Shown here: one piece after another, positions 20,411-29,711 of the stretch | How the letters are laid out: each line of letters starts with the position of its first letter | How positions within the stretch are numbered: position 1 is the stretch's first letter | Assembly (NCBI RefSeq): GCF_037943105.1 | Contig: NZ_CP149803.1 | Span: forward strand, 3,204,001-3,268,000 | DNA from: Pseudomonas sp. TMP9 | GTDB taxonomy: Bacteria; Pseudomonadota; Gammaproteobacteria; Pseudomonadales; Pseudomonadaceae | Reading direction: 5' to 3' | Length of the DNA stretch: 64,000 nucleotides | Program-made: the position numbers and the translations under genes | The notes under the pieces: generated by a model | What the model was told of the DNA's origin: nothing | The model's database searches: none | What the model saw: the letters and a program-made list of their open reading frames with translations, nothing else

Positions 20411-20503
20411 ATCTTGTTCCCTACGCAGGCGTTAACCTGATCAGGTTCAACGGGATCCGGCAATAGCCAATCTCAGCCCCTCAATTAGGGCACCCCGACA
20501 AGA
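20411..20503 (-). ncRNA. TPP riboswitch (THI element)
   Basis: Read on the minus strand the aptamer shows the conserved order: CTTGTCGGGGTGCC, GGGGCTGAGAT, then CCCGTTGAACCTGATCAGG and GCGTAGGGAACAAG, with CTTGT/ACAAG closing helix P1. It binds thiamine pyrophosphate and represses thiC. The start codon lies 105 bases downstream. Confidence 0.95.
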
Positions 20504-20881
20504 ACGGAGACAGTCTAATCAACCCCGCAGCATAAAACCAACCTATGCGCCACATGCGCATGACCCATCCGTCGCATCGTGACGCCGAGGGTTACCGAGC
20601 GGAATTGTTGCACCCAACTAACATAGGCAAGGCGTTGCCCACTACACTAGCGCCCTGTTCGGTGAGTTACTTAGCTCACGTTCGGCTCACGAAGGCTCTG
20701 AGACAGGCTACTGCGGGGCGTCATAGCAAACGATGGCAAGCAGCAGTAATCCAACATCAGAACACAGGCGCTGTAATTGCCTAATTGAACCCGCCGCGCA
20801 GACCGCTCACCATAACCGCCTTGACCCACCCGGCACGGCCACTTAGCCTTGCTGATTACCGCCAAACTCAGGATCACCCTC
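20504..20881. other. thiC / TolC-family divergent intergenic region (378 bases)
   Basis: No gene is supported here; a 79-codon open frame at 20545-20784 has no ribosome-binding site and no recognisable protein. The thiC side carries the promoter described. On the TolC side TGTAAT at 20772-20777 could be a -10 element, but I see no convincing -35 partner. Confidence 0.5.
20512..20541 (-). promoter_or_regulatory. Putative promoter of the thiC leader
   Basis: On the minus strand TTGGTT (20536-20541), an 18-base spacer and TAGACT (20512-20517) stand just before the riboswitch. The placement suits transcription starting at the aptamer; the match is moderate. Confidence 0.4.
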
Positions 20882-22330
20882 ATGTTGCGCAGACTCTCTC
20901 TGGCTCTCGCCGTGGCCGCCGCGTCGAACGGAATGGCCTGGGCTGAACAAGCCCCGCTGTCCACCAAAACTGACTTGGTCACGGTTTACCAAGAAGCCGC
21001 CGCCAACAACGCTGATCTCGCCGCCGCCCGCGCTGACTACCAAGCGCGCAGCGAAGTGGTGCCTCAGGCCCGAGCAGGCCTGCTGCCGAACCTCTCCGCC
21101 GGTGCCAACCTCAGCGACACCCGCACACAAATTGACTCGCCGGCTAACACCAGCTCGCGCAGCGGGCTGGTCTACCAAGCCAACCTCAGCCAGCCGCTGT
21201 TCCGTGCTGATCGCTGGTTCCAGCTGCAGGCCGCGCAAGCCGCCGACGAACAAGCGGCGCTGGAGCTGTCCGCCACCGAGCAGAACCTGATTTTGCAAAG
21301 TGCCGAAGGTTACTTTGCCGTGCTGCGCGCCCAAGACAACTTGGCCTCGACCAAGGCCGAAGAAGCCGCGTTCAAGCGCCAACTGGACCAAGCCAACGAG
21401 CGCTTCGATGTTGGCCTGTCGGATAAAACCGACGTGCTGGAAGCCCAGGCCGGTTTTGACACCGCCCGCGCCAATCGCATCATCGCCCAGCGCCAGGTTG
21501 AAGACGCCTTTCAGGCCTTGATCACCCTGACCAACCGTGACTTCGTCGCCCTTGAAGGTATCGAGCACAGCCTGCCGATCCTCGCGCCAACGCCGAATGA
21601 CGCCAAAGCATGGGTCGACACCGCCGCCGCGCAGAACCTTAACCTGCAAGCCAGCAACTTCGCCGTTGAAGCCGCCGAAGAAACCTTGCGCCAACGCAAA
21701 TCTGGCCATGCGCCGACCTTAGATGCAGTCGCCAGCTTCCAAAAAGGCGACAACGACAGCTTGGGCTTCAGCAACTCAGGCTCCAGAGGCCTGGGCCAAC
21801 CGTCATTCAGTGGCGACGTAGAACAACGCTCCATCGGCCTGCAACTGAATATCCCGCTGTACAGCGGTGGCCTCACCAGCTCGCAAGTGCGCGAGTCTTA
21901 CCAGCGCCTAAACCAAACCGAGCAACTGCGGGAAAGCCTGCGCCGTCAAGTGGTGCAAAACACTCGCAACCTGCACCGCGCAGTCAACACCGACGTAGAA
22001 ACCGTGCAGGCGCGTAAGCAGTCGATCATCTCTAACCAGAGCGCCCTAGAAGCCACTGAAATCGGCTACCAAGTCGGCACGCGTAACATCGTTGACGTGC
22101 TCGACGCCCAGCGCCAGCTGTACAGCTCGGTGCGCAACTACAACAACGCGCGCTACGACTACATCCTCAACAACCTGCGCCTAAAGCAAGCAGCCGGCAC
22201 CCTAAACCCGGACGACTTGGCAGCGCTGGAGCAGTACCTGAAATCCGATTACAACCCAGATGAAGACTTCCTCCCGCCTGACCTGGCCAAAGCCGCCGAA
22301 GCGCAACTGCGCGATGGCCCGCAGTACTGA
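20882..22330 (+). CDS. tolC: TolC-family outer-membrane channel
   Basis: Outer-membrane trimeric efflux/secretion duct that joins RND or ABC exporters. The 482-residue precursor has a signal peptide (residues 1-21, ending GMAWA) and two OEP repeats: the first begins near LVTVYQEAAANNADL with YQARSEVVPQARAGLLP, the second near RNLHRAVNTD with YQVGTRNIVDVLDAQRQLY. The start chosen is ATG 20882 (AGGA at 20871-20874); an upstream in-frame ATG at 20849 would extend the signal region needlessly. It sits where tolC lies in E. coli, divergent from the nudF-parE run. Confidence 0.92.
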   Translation: MLRRLSLALAVAAASNGMAWAEQAPLSTKTDLVTVYQEAAANNADLAAARADYQARSEVVPQARAGLLPNLSAGANLSDTRTQIDSPANTSSRSGLVYQANLSQPLFRADRWFQLQAAQAADEQAALELSATEQNLILQSAEGYFAVLRAQDNLASTKAEEAAFKRQLDQANERFDVGLSDKTDVLEAQAGFDTARANRIIAQRQVEDAFQALITLTNRDFVALEGIEHSLPILAPTPNDAKAWVDTAAAQNLNLQASNFAVEAAEETLRQRKSGHAPTLDAVASFQKGDNDSLGFSNSGSRGLGQPSFSGDVEQRSIGLQLNIPLYSGGLTSSQVRESYQRLNQTEQLRESLRRQVVQNTRNLHRAVNTDVETVQARKQSIISNQSALEATEIGYQVGTRNIVDVLDAQRQLYSSVRNYNNARYDYILNNLRLKQAAGTLNPDDLAALEQYLKSDYNPDEDFLPPDLAKAAEAQLRDGPQY

Positions 22331-22350
22331 GTGACACGCGACACAAAAAA

Positions 22351-22376
22351 GCCCGCTGAGTTAAGCGGGCTTTTTA
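22351..22376 (+). terminator. Intrinsic terminator of the TolC-family gene
   Basis: Stem GCCCGCT / AGCGGGC (22351-22357 with 22364-22370), loop GAGTTA, then TTTTTAT, 20 bases past the stop codon; a preceding A-run makes it potentially bidirectional. Confidence 0.9.
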
Positions 22377-22562
22377 TTGGATTGATGTTGACCATAAGGG
22401 CGGGCAGCGTTTCATCGTTCAGGGAGTCCAAACTTGGATAGGCATTGTTCAGAACAACCAAATTTAGTTACCCACTAGTTTCAGGCTGCCTACCCAGCGC
22501 GCAAAAACTAGACCACCTGTATAGCTTTAAACTTCCCAATCAAAATAATGCAAGGAGGCTGC

Positions 22563-23231
22563 GTGAATCGATCACTTTTTTTAATCTTAACCCTCGTACC
22601 CGCCATAACTTTCGCGGGTAACTGCAAAGTAATCGATGTGAGTGATGGCGATACGTTCACGTGCTTCACCGATGAAAATGAACAGGTAAAAGTACGATTG
22701 GCCGAGATTGATGCGCCCGAAATGAATCAAGCTTATGGCGATCGTTCCAAGCAGGCCTTATACAACCTCATATCCAGTGAAATGGTAAGCATGGATATTC
22801 AAGAAATAGACAGCTATGGCCGCTCTGTAGCACGAGTCAAAAGAGGTGATGGTGTTGACGTTAACGCTGAGCAAATCCGCTCAGGAGCGGCTTGGGTTTA
22901 CCCGAAGCATCTAAAGGACAAGTCACTGATAATCATAGAAGCCGAGGCTAAGAATCGTCAGCTTGGTATCTGGGCGCTGCCAGCCTCAGATCAAATTCCC
23001 CCGTGGCAATGGCGTCATTCTGGGCAACCAGTTAAAGCGCCTGCATCAAAGCCAGTGCGGCAAACAACGTTTTCTCAAAGCGAATCTTCAAGCGGCGGGT
23101 TTGACTGCAGTACGCTTAAATGGTGTGGCCAAATGAGTTGTGCTGAAGCGCGATACCAGTTGACTCAATGCAGGAACCCTAACTTGGACGGCGATAGGGA
23201 TGGCATACCGTGTGAAAGACAGTGCAGGTAA
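22563..23231 (+). CDS. Secreted thermonuclease (SNase-like) with Excalibur domain
   Basis: A 222-residue exported nuclease. Signal peptide at 1-18 (ending ITFA), staphylococcal-nuclease domain at about 20-140 with catalytic residues Arg45 (VRLAEIDAPE), Glu53 and Arg87 (SYGRSVARV), a linker, and a C-terminal Excalibur domain (about 180-222) with the DGDRDGIPCE calcium-type loop and paired cysteines. The start is GTG 22563, since AAGGAGG ends five bases before it; an ATG at 22548 lies before that ribosome-binding site. It is visibly richer in A/T and in codons such as AAA, AAT and ATA than its neighbours, and lies between a TolC-family gene and waaA, which are separated by other genes in P. aeruginosa. 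Horizontal acquisition is likely. Confidence 0.88.
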   Translation: MNRSLFLILTLVPAITFAGNCKVIDVSDGDTFTCFTDENEQVKVRLAEIDAPEMNQAYGDRSKQALYNLISSEMVSMDIQEIDSYGRSVARVKRGDGVDVNAEQIRSGAAWVYPKHLKDKSLIIIEAEAKNRQLGIWALPASDQIPPWQWRHSGQPVKAPASKPVRQTTFSQSESSSGGFDCSTLKWCGQMSCAEARYQLTQCRNPNLDGDRDGIPCERQCR

Positions 23232-23336
23232 TACGGGATTTTATGCTTCTTAGAACGGCCTAGAAATAGTGAAATAAATAGGGCCATCGCTACTGACTTC
23301 TCAACTAATTCCCCAGCATCAGCCCAACCTAAACCG

Positions 23337-24620
23337 TTAGCTGAGCAACCGTCCCAACCCCGCCAGCAGCCGTGCCAGCGCACCTTGGTTAGCCTGCATC
23401 ACGGCCAACCCAGCCGCGCGCATGGCCTCTGCTGTTTCAGGTTCGCGCCACAGCCGCGCCACCTGCTGGGCTAAATCATCTACCCCCGTCACTTCGCTCA
23501 ACGCACCCGCGCTGCGCAGTTGCGCGGCAATTTCCAGAAAGTTAAACAGGTGCGGGCCGCTCAGCACCGGCTTGCCCAGCGCTGCTGGCTCCAGCAAGTT
23601 ATGACCGCCATTGGCCACTAGGCTGCCGCCGACAAAGGCGCTGTCGGCCAAGGCGTAGAGAAACAGCAGCTCGCCCATGGTGTCGCCCAGCAGCACTTGA
23701 TCAGCCGCGTTTACTGGCTCTGCGCTGGAGCGACGCTGAGTGATAAAGCCTTGCCGCTGGCACAGCTCAAACACCGCGTTGAAACGCTCAGGATGACGCG
23801 GCACCAGAATCAACAGCGCATCAGGGCTCAGCTTGAGCAGCTGACGGTGCGCGGCGAGGACGATTTCATCCTCACCGGCATGGGTGCTGGCGGCGATCCA
23901 GACGGGGCGCGACGTAGCCTGCCATTGCTCACGCGAAGCAGCGGCGCGTGTGGGCAAGGCCGGATCAATGGTGAGATCGAACTTGATCGAGCCGGTGACT
24001 TCAACGCACTCAGCACGCGCGCCAAGGCGGCGAAAACGCTCGGCCTCCAGTGCCGTCTGCGCAGCAATCAAATCCAGCTTGGCAAGCATCGGCGCGGTCA
24101 GTTTGGCAAAGCGCGCATAACCACGCGCCGAGCGCTCGGACAACCGCGCGTTGGCCAGCGCCACGGGAATACCGCGCAGGGCGCACTGGTGAATATGGTT
24201 GGGCCACAATTCGGTTTCCATGATCACTGCCAGCGTGGGCTGAACCTGATTGAGAAACCGCGCTGCCGCCCACGGCAAGTCATACGGCAGGTAGCAGTGC
24301 TGCACGCGACCGGCATACTCTGCGCCGCCAAACAGGGCCTGAATACGCTCCGAGCCGGTGGGGGTCATGCAGGTCATGGTGATCGGCAGATCCGGGTAGC
24401 GCGCCAGTAACTCGCGCACCAACGGGGCAGCGGCGATGCTCTCGCCCACCGACACCGCATGCAGCCAAATACCGCCCGGTTTAAGCGGCGGCAGACCAAA
24501 CGAAAAGCGCTCGCCGATGCGTTTAGCATACGCCGGCGCTCGCCACGCCCGCCATGCTAAACGACCAGCCACCAGCGGCAGCACGAGATAAAACAACAGG
24601 GTGTAGAGGCGTCTATTCAT
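23337..24620 (-). CDS. waaA: Lipid IVA Kdo transferase
   Basis: Adds 3-deoxy-D-manno-octulosonic acid to lipid IVA on the cytoplasmic face of the inner membrane. The 427-residue GT30 enzyme has an N-terminal hydrophobic anchor (LYTLLFYLVLPLV), LHAVSVGE, MTCMTPTGSERIQ, METELWPN, AASTHAGEDE and GGHNLLEPAALGKPVL, all diagnostic. The start is taken at ATG 24618-24620 (MNRRLYTLL), the family-like N-terminus; nine extra in-frame codons exist upstream. No strong Shine-Dalgarno is visible. Confidence 0.95.
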   Translation of the reverse strand: MNRRLYTLLFYLVLPLVAGRLAWRAWRAPAYAKRIGERFSFGLPPLKPGGIWLHAVSVGESIAAAPLVRELLARYPDLPITMTCMTPTGSERIQALFGGAEYAGRVQHCYLPYDLPWAAARFLNQVQPTLAVIMETELWPNHIHQCALRGIPVALANARLSERSARGYARFAKLTAPMLAKLDLIAAQTALEAERFRRLGARAECVEVTGSIKFDLTIDPALPTRAAASREQWQATSRPVWIAASTHAGEDEIVLAAHRQLLKLSPDALLILVPRHPERFNAVFELCQRQGFITQRRSSAEPVNAADQVLLGDTMGELLFLYALADSAFVGGSLVANGGHNLLEPAALGKPVLSGPHLFNFLEIAAQLRSAGALSEVTGVDDLAQQVARLWREPETAEAMRAAGLAVMQANQGALARLLAGLGRLLS

Positions 24621-24741
24621 GGCGGGCAGCTTATGCACATTGAGCAACCTCGTCGAGTCGCGGTCACTCGCTGCACGTCTAGCGGCAGAACTTTTGGGGT
24701 CAGCACGTGCCTGCTGTGGAGCTGAAACGACTGAGTAATGC

Positions 24742-24770
24742 CCTTATCCCATGCGCATAGCCGCTAGAAT
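24742..24770 (+). promoter_or_regulatory. Possible promoter of emrE
   Basis: TAGAAT at 24765-24770 is a good -10 candidate 30 bases before the emrE ATG; the -35 region (CCTTAT at 24742-24747) is a poor match. Confidence 0.3.
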
Positions 24771-24799
24771 GGTCGCCGGACCATTATGGAGGCCACAGC

Positions 24800-25132
24800 A
24801 TGAGCGGCTATCTCTACCTGGCTATCGCCATCACCGCCGAAGTCATCGCCACCACCTCAATGAAGGCCTTAGACGGCTTCAATAAACCGCTACCGCTGAT
24901 ACTGGTTGTGGTCGGCTACTGCATCTCGTTCTGGATGCTCAGCTTGGTGGTGAAGACCATCCCGGTCGGCGTCGCCTATGCCGTGTGGGCAGGCATGGGC
25001 ATTGTGCTGGTGAGCATTGCAGCGGTGTTTCTCTACCAACAACGGCTGGACCTGCCGGCCATGCTCGGCATGGGATTAATTGTCGCCGGCGTGGTGGTAA
25101 TTCAGCTGTTCTCGCAGAGCACTGGGCATTGA
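24800..25132 (+). CDS. emrE: Small multidrug resistance efflux transporter (EmrE type)
   Basis: A 110-residue, four-helix proton-coupled exporter of quaternary ammonium and other lipophilic cations, working as an antiparallel dimer. The essential Glu14 is present in AITAEVIATTSMKA. GVAYAVWAGMGIVLVS and QRLDLPA follow the EmrE pattern, and length equals E. coli EmrE. TGGAGG lies 8 bases before the ATG. It occupies the position of PA4990 in P. aeruginosa. Confidence 0.94.
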   Translation: MSGYLYLAIAITAEVIATTSMKALDGFNKPLPLILVVVGYCISFWMLSLVVKTIPVGVAYAVWAGMGIVLVSIAAVFLYQQRLDLPAMLGMGLIVAGVVVIQLFSQSTGH

Positions 25133-25155
25133 CTCAGGTGCGAGCGGGTTATACT
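25129..25155 (+). promoter_or_regulatory. Putative promoter of the FAD oxidoreductase operon
   Basis: TTGACT (25129-25134, overlapping the emrE stop), a 15-base spacer and TATACT (25150-25155) within GTTATACTGCGCGCC, a 15-mer identical to 7262-7276. The spacer is short for sigma70. Confidence 0.45.
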
Positions 25156-25185
25156 GCGCGCCTGTTTTCCCGGTGAGACACATGC

Positions 25186-26358
25186 ATGTCCCAGGCGTTA
25201 AGCACTGATGTTTTGATCGTAGGCGGTGGCGTTGCCGGCCTCTGGCTGAACGCGCGCCTGCGCCGTCAAGGCTTTGCCACCGTATTGGTGGAGCGCGCGT
25301 GCTTGGGCGGCGGGCAGAGTGTCAAATCCCAAGGCATCATTCACGGCGGTGCTAAATACGCGCTGCACGGTGCATTGACTGGCGCTTCTGAAGCCATCGC
25401 CGATATGCCACGGCGCTGGCGCGAAGCGCTAGCCGGTAGCGGCGAGCTGGATCTGGCTGGCGTCCGCCTGCTTTCCGATGCCCATTACCTGTGGTCGCCC
25501 GGCAGCTTGGCCGGCAATATCACCAGTTTTTTCGCCAGCAAAGCGGTGCGCGGCCGCGTCGATCAGGTCAAAGGCGAACAGCTGCCGCCTGCGCTGCAGC
25601 ACCCCACATTCAAGGGCAAAGTTTACCGCTTGGCCGAGTTGGTGCTGGATGTGCCGAGCGTGATCAAGCGCCTCAGCGAACTGGCCGGTGACGGCTTGCT
25701 GGCGGGCGAATGCATCGAACCGCTGCGAGAAAATGGCCAGCTGGTTGGGCTGATTATTGATGGTCGCGAAATTCGCGCGCAGCGCGTCATCCTCAGCGCC
25801 GGCAGCGGTAACGCCGAGTTGCTCAGCAGCCTCGGATTGAGCCAGCCGACTCAGCAATTACGGCCGCTGCATATGGTGCTGGTCAAGGGGCCGAGCTTGA
25901 AACCGCTGTATGCCCACTGCCTCGGCGGTGGCCCCAAGCCACGCGTGACAATTACCACGCACCCCGCAGCTGATGGCCAATGGGTGTGGTATTTGGGTGG
26001 CGACTTGGCTGAAGCCGATGGCGTGGCGCGTGATGAAGCCAGCCAGATCAAAGCCGCACAAAAAGAGCTGAGCGACTTGCTACCCTGGGTCGATCTCTCC
26101 GCCGCACAATGGGCCACGCTGCGCATCGACCGCGCCGAGCCGGCACAATCAGGCTTGGTGCGTCCGGACAACGCGTTTCTGCATGAGCAAGGCTCACTGC
26201 TGGTAGGCTGGCCAACCAAACTGGCCCTGGCCCCAGACTTTGCCGACCGCGTGCTGGCCGCCTTTAACCGTGACGGCATTCAGCCAGCGACGCACGCGCC
26301 ACTGCCCGCCTTGCCGCGCCCCACTGTCGCCCCGCCCTTTTGGCAGGGGCTGGTCTGA
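25186..26358 (+). CDS. FAD-dependent oxidoreductase (DAO/GlpA-like)
   Basis: A 390-residue flavoprotein with N-terminal Rossmann motif VLIVGGGVAGLWLNARL, followed by LVERACLGGGQSVKSQGIIHGG, the DAO/glycerol-3-phosphate-dehydrogenase pattern. The C-terminus has the expected FAD contact region (LLVGWPTKLALAPDF). The substrate is unknown. It begins at ATG 25186 after GGTGAGA. Its stop overlaps the next start by one base (TGATG), so it forms an operon with the aldo/keto reductase. It corresponds in position to PA4991. Confidence 0.82.
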   Translation: MSQALSTDVLIVGGGVAGLWLNARLRRQGFATVLVERACLGGGQSVKSQGIIHGGAKYALHGALTGASEAIADMPRRWREALAGSGELDLAGVRLLSDAHYLWSPGSLAGNITSFFASKAVRGRVDQVKGEQLPPALQHPTFKGKVYRLAELVLDVPSVIKRLSELAGDGLLAGECIEPLRENGQLVGLIIDGREIRAQRVILSAGSGNAELLSSLGLSQPTQQLRPLHMVLVKGPSLKPLYAHCLGGGPKPRVTITTHPAADGQWVWYLGGDLAEADGVARDEASQIKAAQKELSDLLPWVDLSAAQWATLRIDRAEPAQSGLVRPDNAFLHEQGSLLVGWPTKLALAPDFADRVLAAFNRDGIQPATHAPLPALPRPTVAPPFWQGLV

Positions 26359-27164
26359 TGCATAGCCTGCACAACCTGCACCGTCCGCTTGGCAGCAGCG
26401 GCCTGCTGGTTTCACCACTGGGCTTAGGGACGGTCAAACTGGGCCGCGATCAGGGCGTGAAATACCCCAATGGTTTCACCATTCCCGATGACGCCGCCGC
26501 CCGTGAGCTGCTGGCACAGGCCCGTGATCTGGGCATCAACCTACTCGACACCGCGCCGGCCTACGGCACCAGCGAAACCCGCCTCGGCCCTCTGCTGCGC
26601 GGGCAACGCCAGCAATGGATCATCGCCAGTAAAGTTGGCGAGGAATTTGACAACGGCGTGTCGCACTTTGACTTCAGCGCCGCGCACACGCGCTTCTCCG
26701 TGGAGCGCAGCCTCAAACGCCTGGAAACTGACTTTATCGACCTGGTGCTGGTGCATTCCGACGGTAACGATGTGGCCATTCTGCGTGATCGCGGCGTTTA
26801 CCAGACGCTGGCCGAGCTTAAGCGCGAGGGCAAAATTCGCGGGTTTGGTTTTTCCGGTAAAACCGTCGAGGGCGGCCTGCTGGCACTGGAAACAGGCGAC
26901 TGCGCGATGGTCACCTACAACCTCAATGAGCAAGGCGAACGGGCCGTGCTGGACTATGCCGCGCTGCATGGCAAAGGCATCTTGATCAAAAAAGCGCTGG
27001 CCAGCGGCCATGCTTGCGTGGTCGGCGCCGACCCGGTACGCGCCAGTTTTGAACTGATTTTCAGCCATCCGGCGGCCAGCAGCGCCATCATCGGCACCAT
27101 CAACCCGCACCACTTGGCGCATAACGTCGCCACCGCCGCCGCTGTAATTCAGGATATTGCCTAA
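26358..27164 (+). CDS. Aldo/keto reductase
   Basis: A 268-residue member of the AKR superfamily, a NAD(P)H-dependent carbonyl reductase. The catalytic tetrad is visible: Asp and Tyr in LLDTAPAYGTSE, Lys in IASKVGEE, His in LVLVHSDG. It is somewhat shorter than the usual ~320 residues, lacking part of the C-terminal loops. The start MHSLHNLHRPLGSSG at 26358-26360 overlaps the upstream TGA by one base. Coupling with the FAD oxidoreductase suggests a shared pathway, which I cannot name. Confidence 0.85.
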   Translation: MHSLHNLHRPLGSSGLLVSPLGLGTVKLGRDQGVKYPNGFTIPDDAAARELLAQARDLGINLLDTAPAYGTSETRLGPLLRGQRQQWIIASKVGEEFDNGVSHFDFSAAHTRFSVERSLKRLETDFIDLVLVHSDGNDVAILRDRGVYQTLAELKREGKIRGFGFSGKTVEGGLLALETGDCAMVTYNLNEQGERAVLDYAALHGKGILIKKALASGHACVVGADPVRASFELIFSHPAASSAIIGTINPHHLAHNVATAAAVIQDIA

Positions 27165-27225
27165 GCGTTTGCGGCCGACCAACTGTGCCAAGCTCTGAGG
27201 CCCTAGCCCGCCGCGAGGAGCTGCC

Positions 27226-28104
27226 ATGCCGCGCATCCTGATCCGTAAAAACCCCAGCAGCTTTAAGACCCTACAACTGTTGGTTGAAGCCAGCCCCGAA
27301 GGCCTGAGCTATCAAGGCCAAGGCATGCCACTGAACTTTGCGCAGATGCTGGAAAAGCGCAAACCGCTGGCAGTGGCAAATAACCAACGTTTTACCGTGG
27401 AGCTGGCCAACTTGGGCGTGTCCATACGTCTGACCCTCAATTGGCAGGGCCGCGATCACTGGGTATTGGTGCGTCAACGCCGCGCGGATCGCGGCGATGT
27501 GGTGCTCAAGCTGATCTCCGGTTATGTGCCGGCACACGAACTTAACCTGCCGCTGCTGACCGCGATTCAAGAAATGGCCGAAGAATGCCTGATGGAAACC
27601 CCGGAAGGCTGGTTGAGTGGGCGCTTCGGCGACACCTGGCTGCCAACGCCCTACCAGAGCAGCCTGCACTACCTGGAAAACACTCATTTCAGCCTTAGCC
27701 CGCTGTCTGGCGCAGCGCGCCCAGTGCAATGTGGCACCCTCAAGCTGCTCGAGCGCCCGCGCGCTTACGTGCACGTGCCGACGGCTTCGCTGCAACTGGT
27801 CTACGACCTGCGCCTGGACCTGCCCAAAGAGGCGCGCCAAATCAGCCTGTTGCATGTCGATGAACAACTAGAAAACGGCACACTCATCGCCCGCCTTAAC
27901 CGCGCCCGCCCCGACCTATTTTTGATCCCGCTGGATCAAGGCCGCCCGACCGCTGAACTGCTGACGCTCAAACAAGGCGAGCTACAGCCCGCCAGCACCC
28001 GCGGCCTGTGGCTCGCGGAAAGCTTCGCCGCGCAAGACGGCTGGCTGGTACGCGATGAGCGCATTCGCTGGAAAGACTGGCTAACCCAACAAAATACAGC
28101 CTAA
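27226..28104 (+). CDS. Conserved protein of unknown function
   Basis: A 292-residue, probably cytoplasmic protein without signal peptide or membrane segment. I do not recognise a family beyond a probable counterpart of PA4993 by position. Features seen: N-terminal LIRKNPSSFKTLQLLVEASPEG and a central ISGYVPAHELNLPLLTAIQEMAEECL; this stretch and the GWLSGRFGDTWLP that follows resemble a nucleotide-processing or Nudix-like segment only loosely. CGAGGAGCTGCC gives a strong ribosome-binding site. It follows the aldo/keto reductase by 61 bases and is convergent with hldE. Confidence 0.7.
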   Translation: MPRILIRKNPSSFKTLQLLVEASPEGLSYQGQGMPLNFAQMLEKRKPLAVANNQRFTVELANLGVSIRLTLNWQGRDHWVLVRQRRADRGDVVLKLISGYVPAHELNLPLLTAIQEMAEECLMETPEGWLSGRFGDTWLPTPYQSSLHYLENTHFSLSPLSGAARPVQCGTLKLLERPRAYVHVPTASLQLVYDLRLDLPKEARQISLLHVDEQLENGTLIARLNRARPDLFLIPLDQGRPTAELLTLKQGELQPASTRGLWLAESFAAQDGWLVRDERIRWKDWLTQQNTA

Positions 28105-28193
28105 GCCGGGCTCAGGATCAATCCGAGACTGATTGAGCAATTGGTGGCGCACCAGCACCCGCTCAACTGGCCTGCGGGCTAATACCTAAGGCC

Positions 28194-28215
28194 GGTGGCT
28201 GATGACTCAGCCACC
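28194..28215. terminator. Perfect hairpin in the convergent gap before hldE's end
   Basis: GGTGGCTGA-TGAC-TCAGCCACC: 9-bp stem, 4-base loop, in the 123-base gap between two convergent genes. There is no T-run on either strand, so if it ends transcription it does so without the usual U-tract. Confidence 0.4.
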
Positions 28216-28227
28216 CACCATAGCGGC

Positions 28228-29649
28228 CTAATTACTGCGGATTTTTTCAACAATTGCCGTGGTCGAGCTGTTTTCCACCAGCCCCAGCACGCGCACTTCG
28301 CCGCCGTAGGCGCTGACGATATCGGCACCGACGACACCTTCGATGCCGTAATCGCCGCCCTTAACCAACACATCCGGCTTGACTGCGCGCAATAGGTTTT
28401 CTGGGGTGTCTTCACTGAAGCTCACCACCCAGTCCACCGCGCCCAGGCCGGCCAGTACGGCCATGCGTCGGTCCACTGCGTTGATCGGTCGTCCCGGACC
28501 CTTTAAACGGCTGACCGAGGCATCGTCGTTAACCGCTAATACCAGCCGATCACCCTGAGCGCGCGCCTGTTCCAGATAGCTCACGTGACCGGCATGCAAT
28601 ATGTCGAAGCAACCATTGGTGAACACAATTTTTTCGCCATGGGCGCGGGCGTCTTCAATCGCCAGGAGCAATTGATCAAGGCTGAGCACGCCTCGCTCAG
28701 AACCAGCTTCTCGCTGAATCGCGCGGCGCAGCTCTGGCGCGCTGATCGCGGCGGTGCCGAGTTTGCCGACCACGATACCGGCTGCCAAGTTGGCCAATGC
28801 CACGGCATGCGGCAGCTCCTCGCCTGCAGCCAAACTGGCGGCCAAGGTGGAAATCACTGTATCGCCGGCACCTGTCACGTCAAACACTTCGCGCGCACGC
28901 GCCGGCAAATGCAGGGCTGGATGCTGCGGACGCAGCAAGGTCATGCCGTGCTCACCACGGGTGATTAGCAGCGCACCCAACTCCAGCTCAGCCATCAAGG
29001 CCGCGCCCTTGGCCACTAAGTCCGCCTCATCGACGCAGTGGCCGACGATGGTTTCGAACTCATGCAAGTTGGGGGTAATCAGGCTGGCGCCACGGTAGAT
29101 GGAAAAATCCTTGCCCTTGGGGTCGGCTAACACGGCAATACCGTTGCTGCGCGCCAGTTGCACCAGCGCCTGATGGTTCTGCAGCGCGCCCTTGCCGTAA
29201 TCGGAGAGAATCAGCACCTTAATGCCTGCCAATTGCGACTCGACACTGGCCAGCAACGCCGAGCTGTCGGTGCGAAACGGCTCTTCAAAATCCATGCGCA
29301 GTAACTGCTGATGACGACTCATAACCCGCAGCTTGACGATGGTGGGCTGATCCTTAATGCACTGAAACAGGGTTTTCACCCCAACAGCATGCAGGCTGTT
29401 GGTCAGGCTAGTCGCCGCTTCATCCTGGCCAGTCACACCGACCAACACGACGGGCGCGCCGAGGGCCGCAATGTTCAGCGCCACGTTGGCAGCACCGCCC
29501 GGACGATCCTCAATTTGCTCGACCTTGACCACCGGCACCGGCGCTTCTGGGGAAATCCGCGAGGTGGCGCCATGCCAATAACGGTCGAGCATGACATCGC
29601 CCACCACCAACACGGTGGCCTGATCGAAACGCGGCATGGACAATTTCAT
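28228..29649 (-). CDS. hldE: Bifunctional heptose 7-phosphate kinase / heptose 1-phosphate adenylyltransferase
   Basis: Makes ADP-heptose for the LPS inner core. The 473-residue protein carries a PfkB-type sugar kinase domain (about 1-318; [41 protein letters not shown]) and a cytidylyltransferase-type domain (about 340-473; [17 protein letters not shown]). The start is ATG 29647-29649 ([10 protein letters not shown]) with TTTGGAG upstream; eleven in-frame codons further up are not family-like. It is followed on the same strand, upstream, by the dnpA-like/mig-14/msbA run. Confidence 0.96.
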   Translation of the reverse strand: MKLSMPRFDQATVLVVGDVMLDRYWHGATSRISPEAPVPVVKVEQIEDRPGGAANVALNIAALGAPVVLVGVTGQDEAATSLTNSLHAVGVKTLFQCIKDQPTIVKLRVMSRHQQLLRMDFEEPFRTDSSALLASVESQLAGIKVLILSDYGKGALQNHQALVQLARSNGIAVLADPKGKDFSIYRGASLITPNLHEFETIVGHCVDEADLVAKGAALMAELELGALLITRGEHGMTLLRPQHPALHLPARAREVFDVTGAGDTVISTLAASLAAGEELPHAVALANLAAGIVVGKLGTAAISAPELRRAIQREAGSERGVLSLDQLLLAIEDARAHGEKIVFTNGCFDILHAGHVSYLEQARAQGDRLVLAVNDDASVSRLKGPGRPINAVDRRMAVLAGLGAVDWVVSFSEDTPENLLRAVKPDVLVKGGDYGIEGVVGADIVSAYGGEVRVLGLVENSSTTAIVEKIRSN

Positions 29650-29711
29650 AAACACTCCAAAAGCGGCGAGCAAACGCCGCAAATCATACTACGTGTGGGC
29701 ACATAACCAGT

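Noticed and set aside
20545..20784. 79-codon frame between thiC and the TolC-family gene
   Set aside because: No ribosome-binding site, no similarity, sits in the promoter region.
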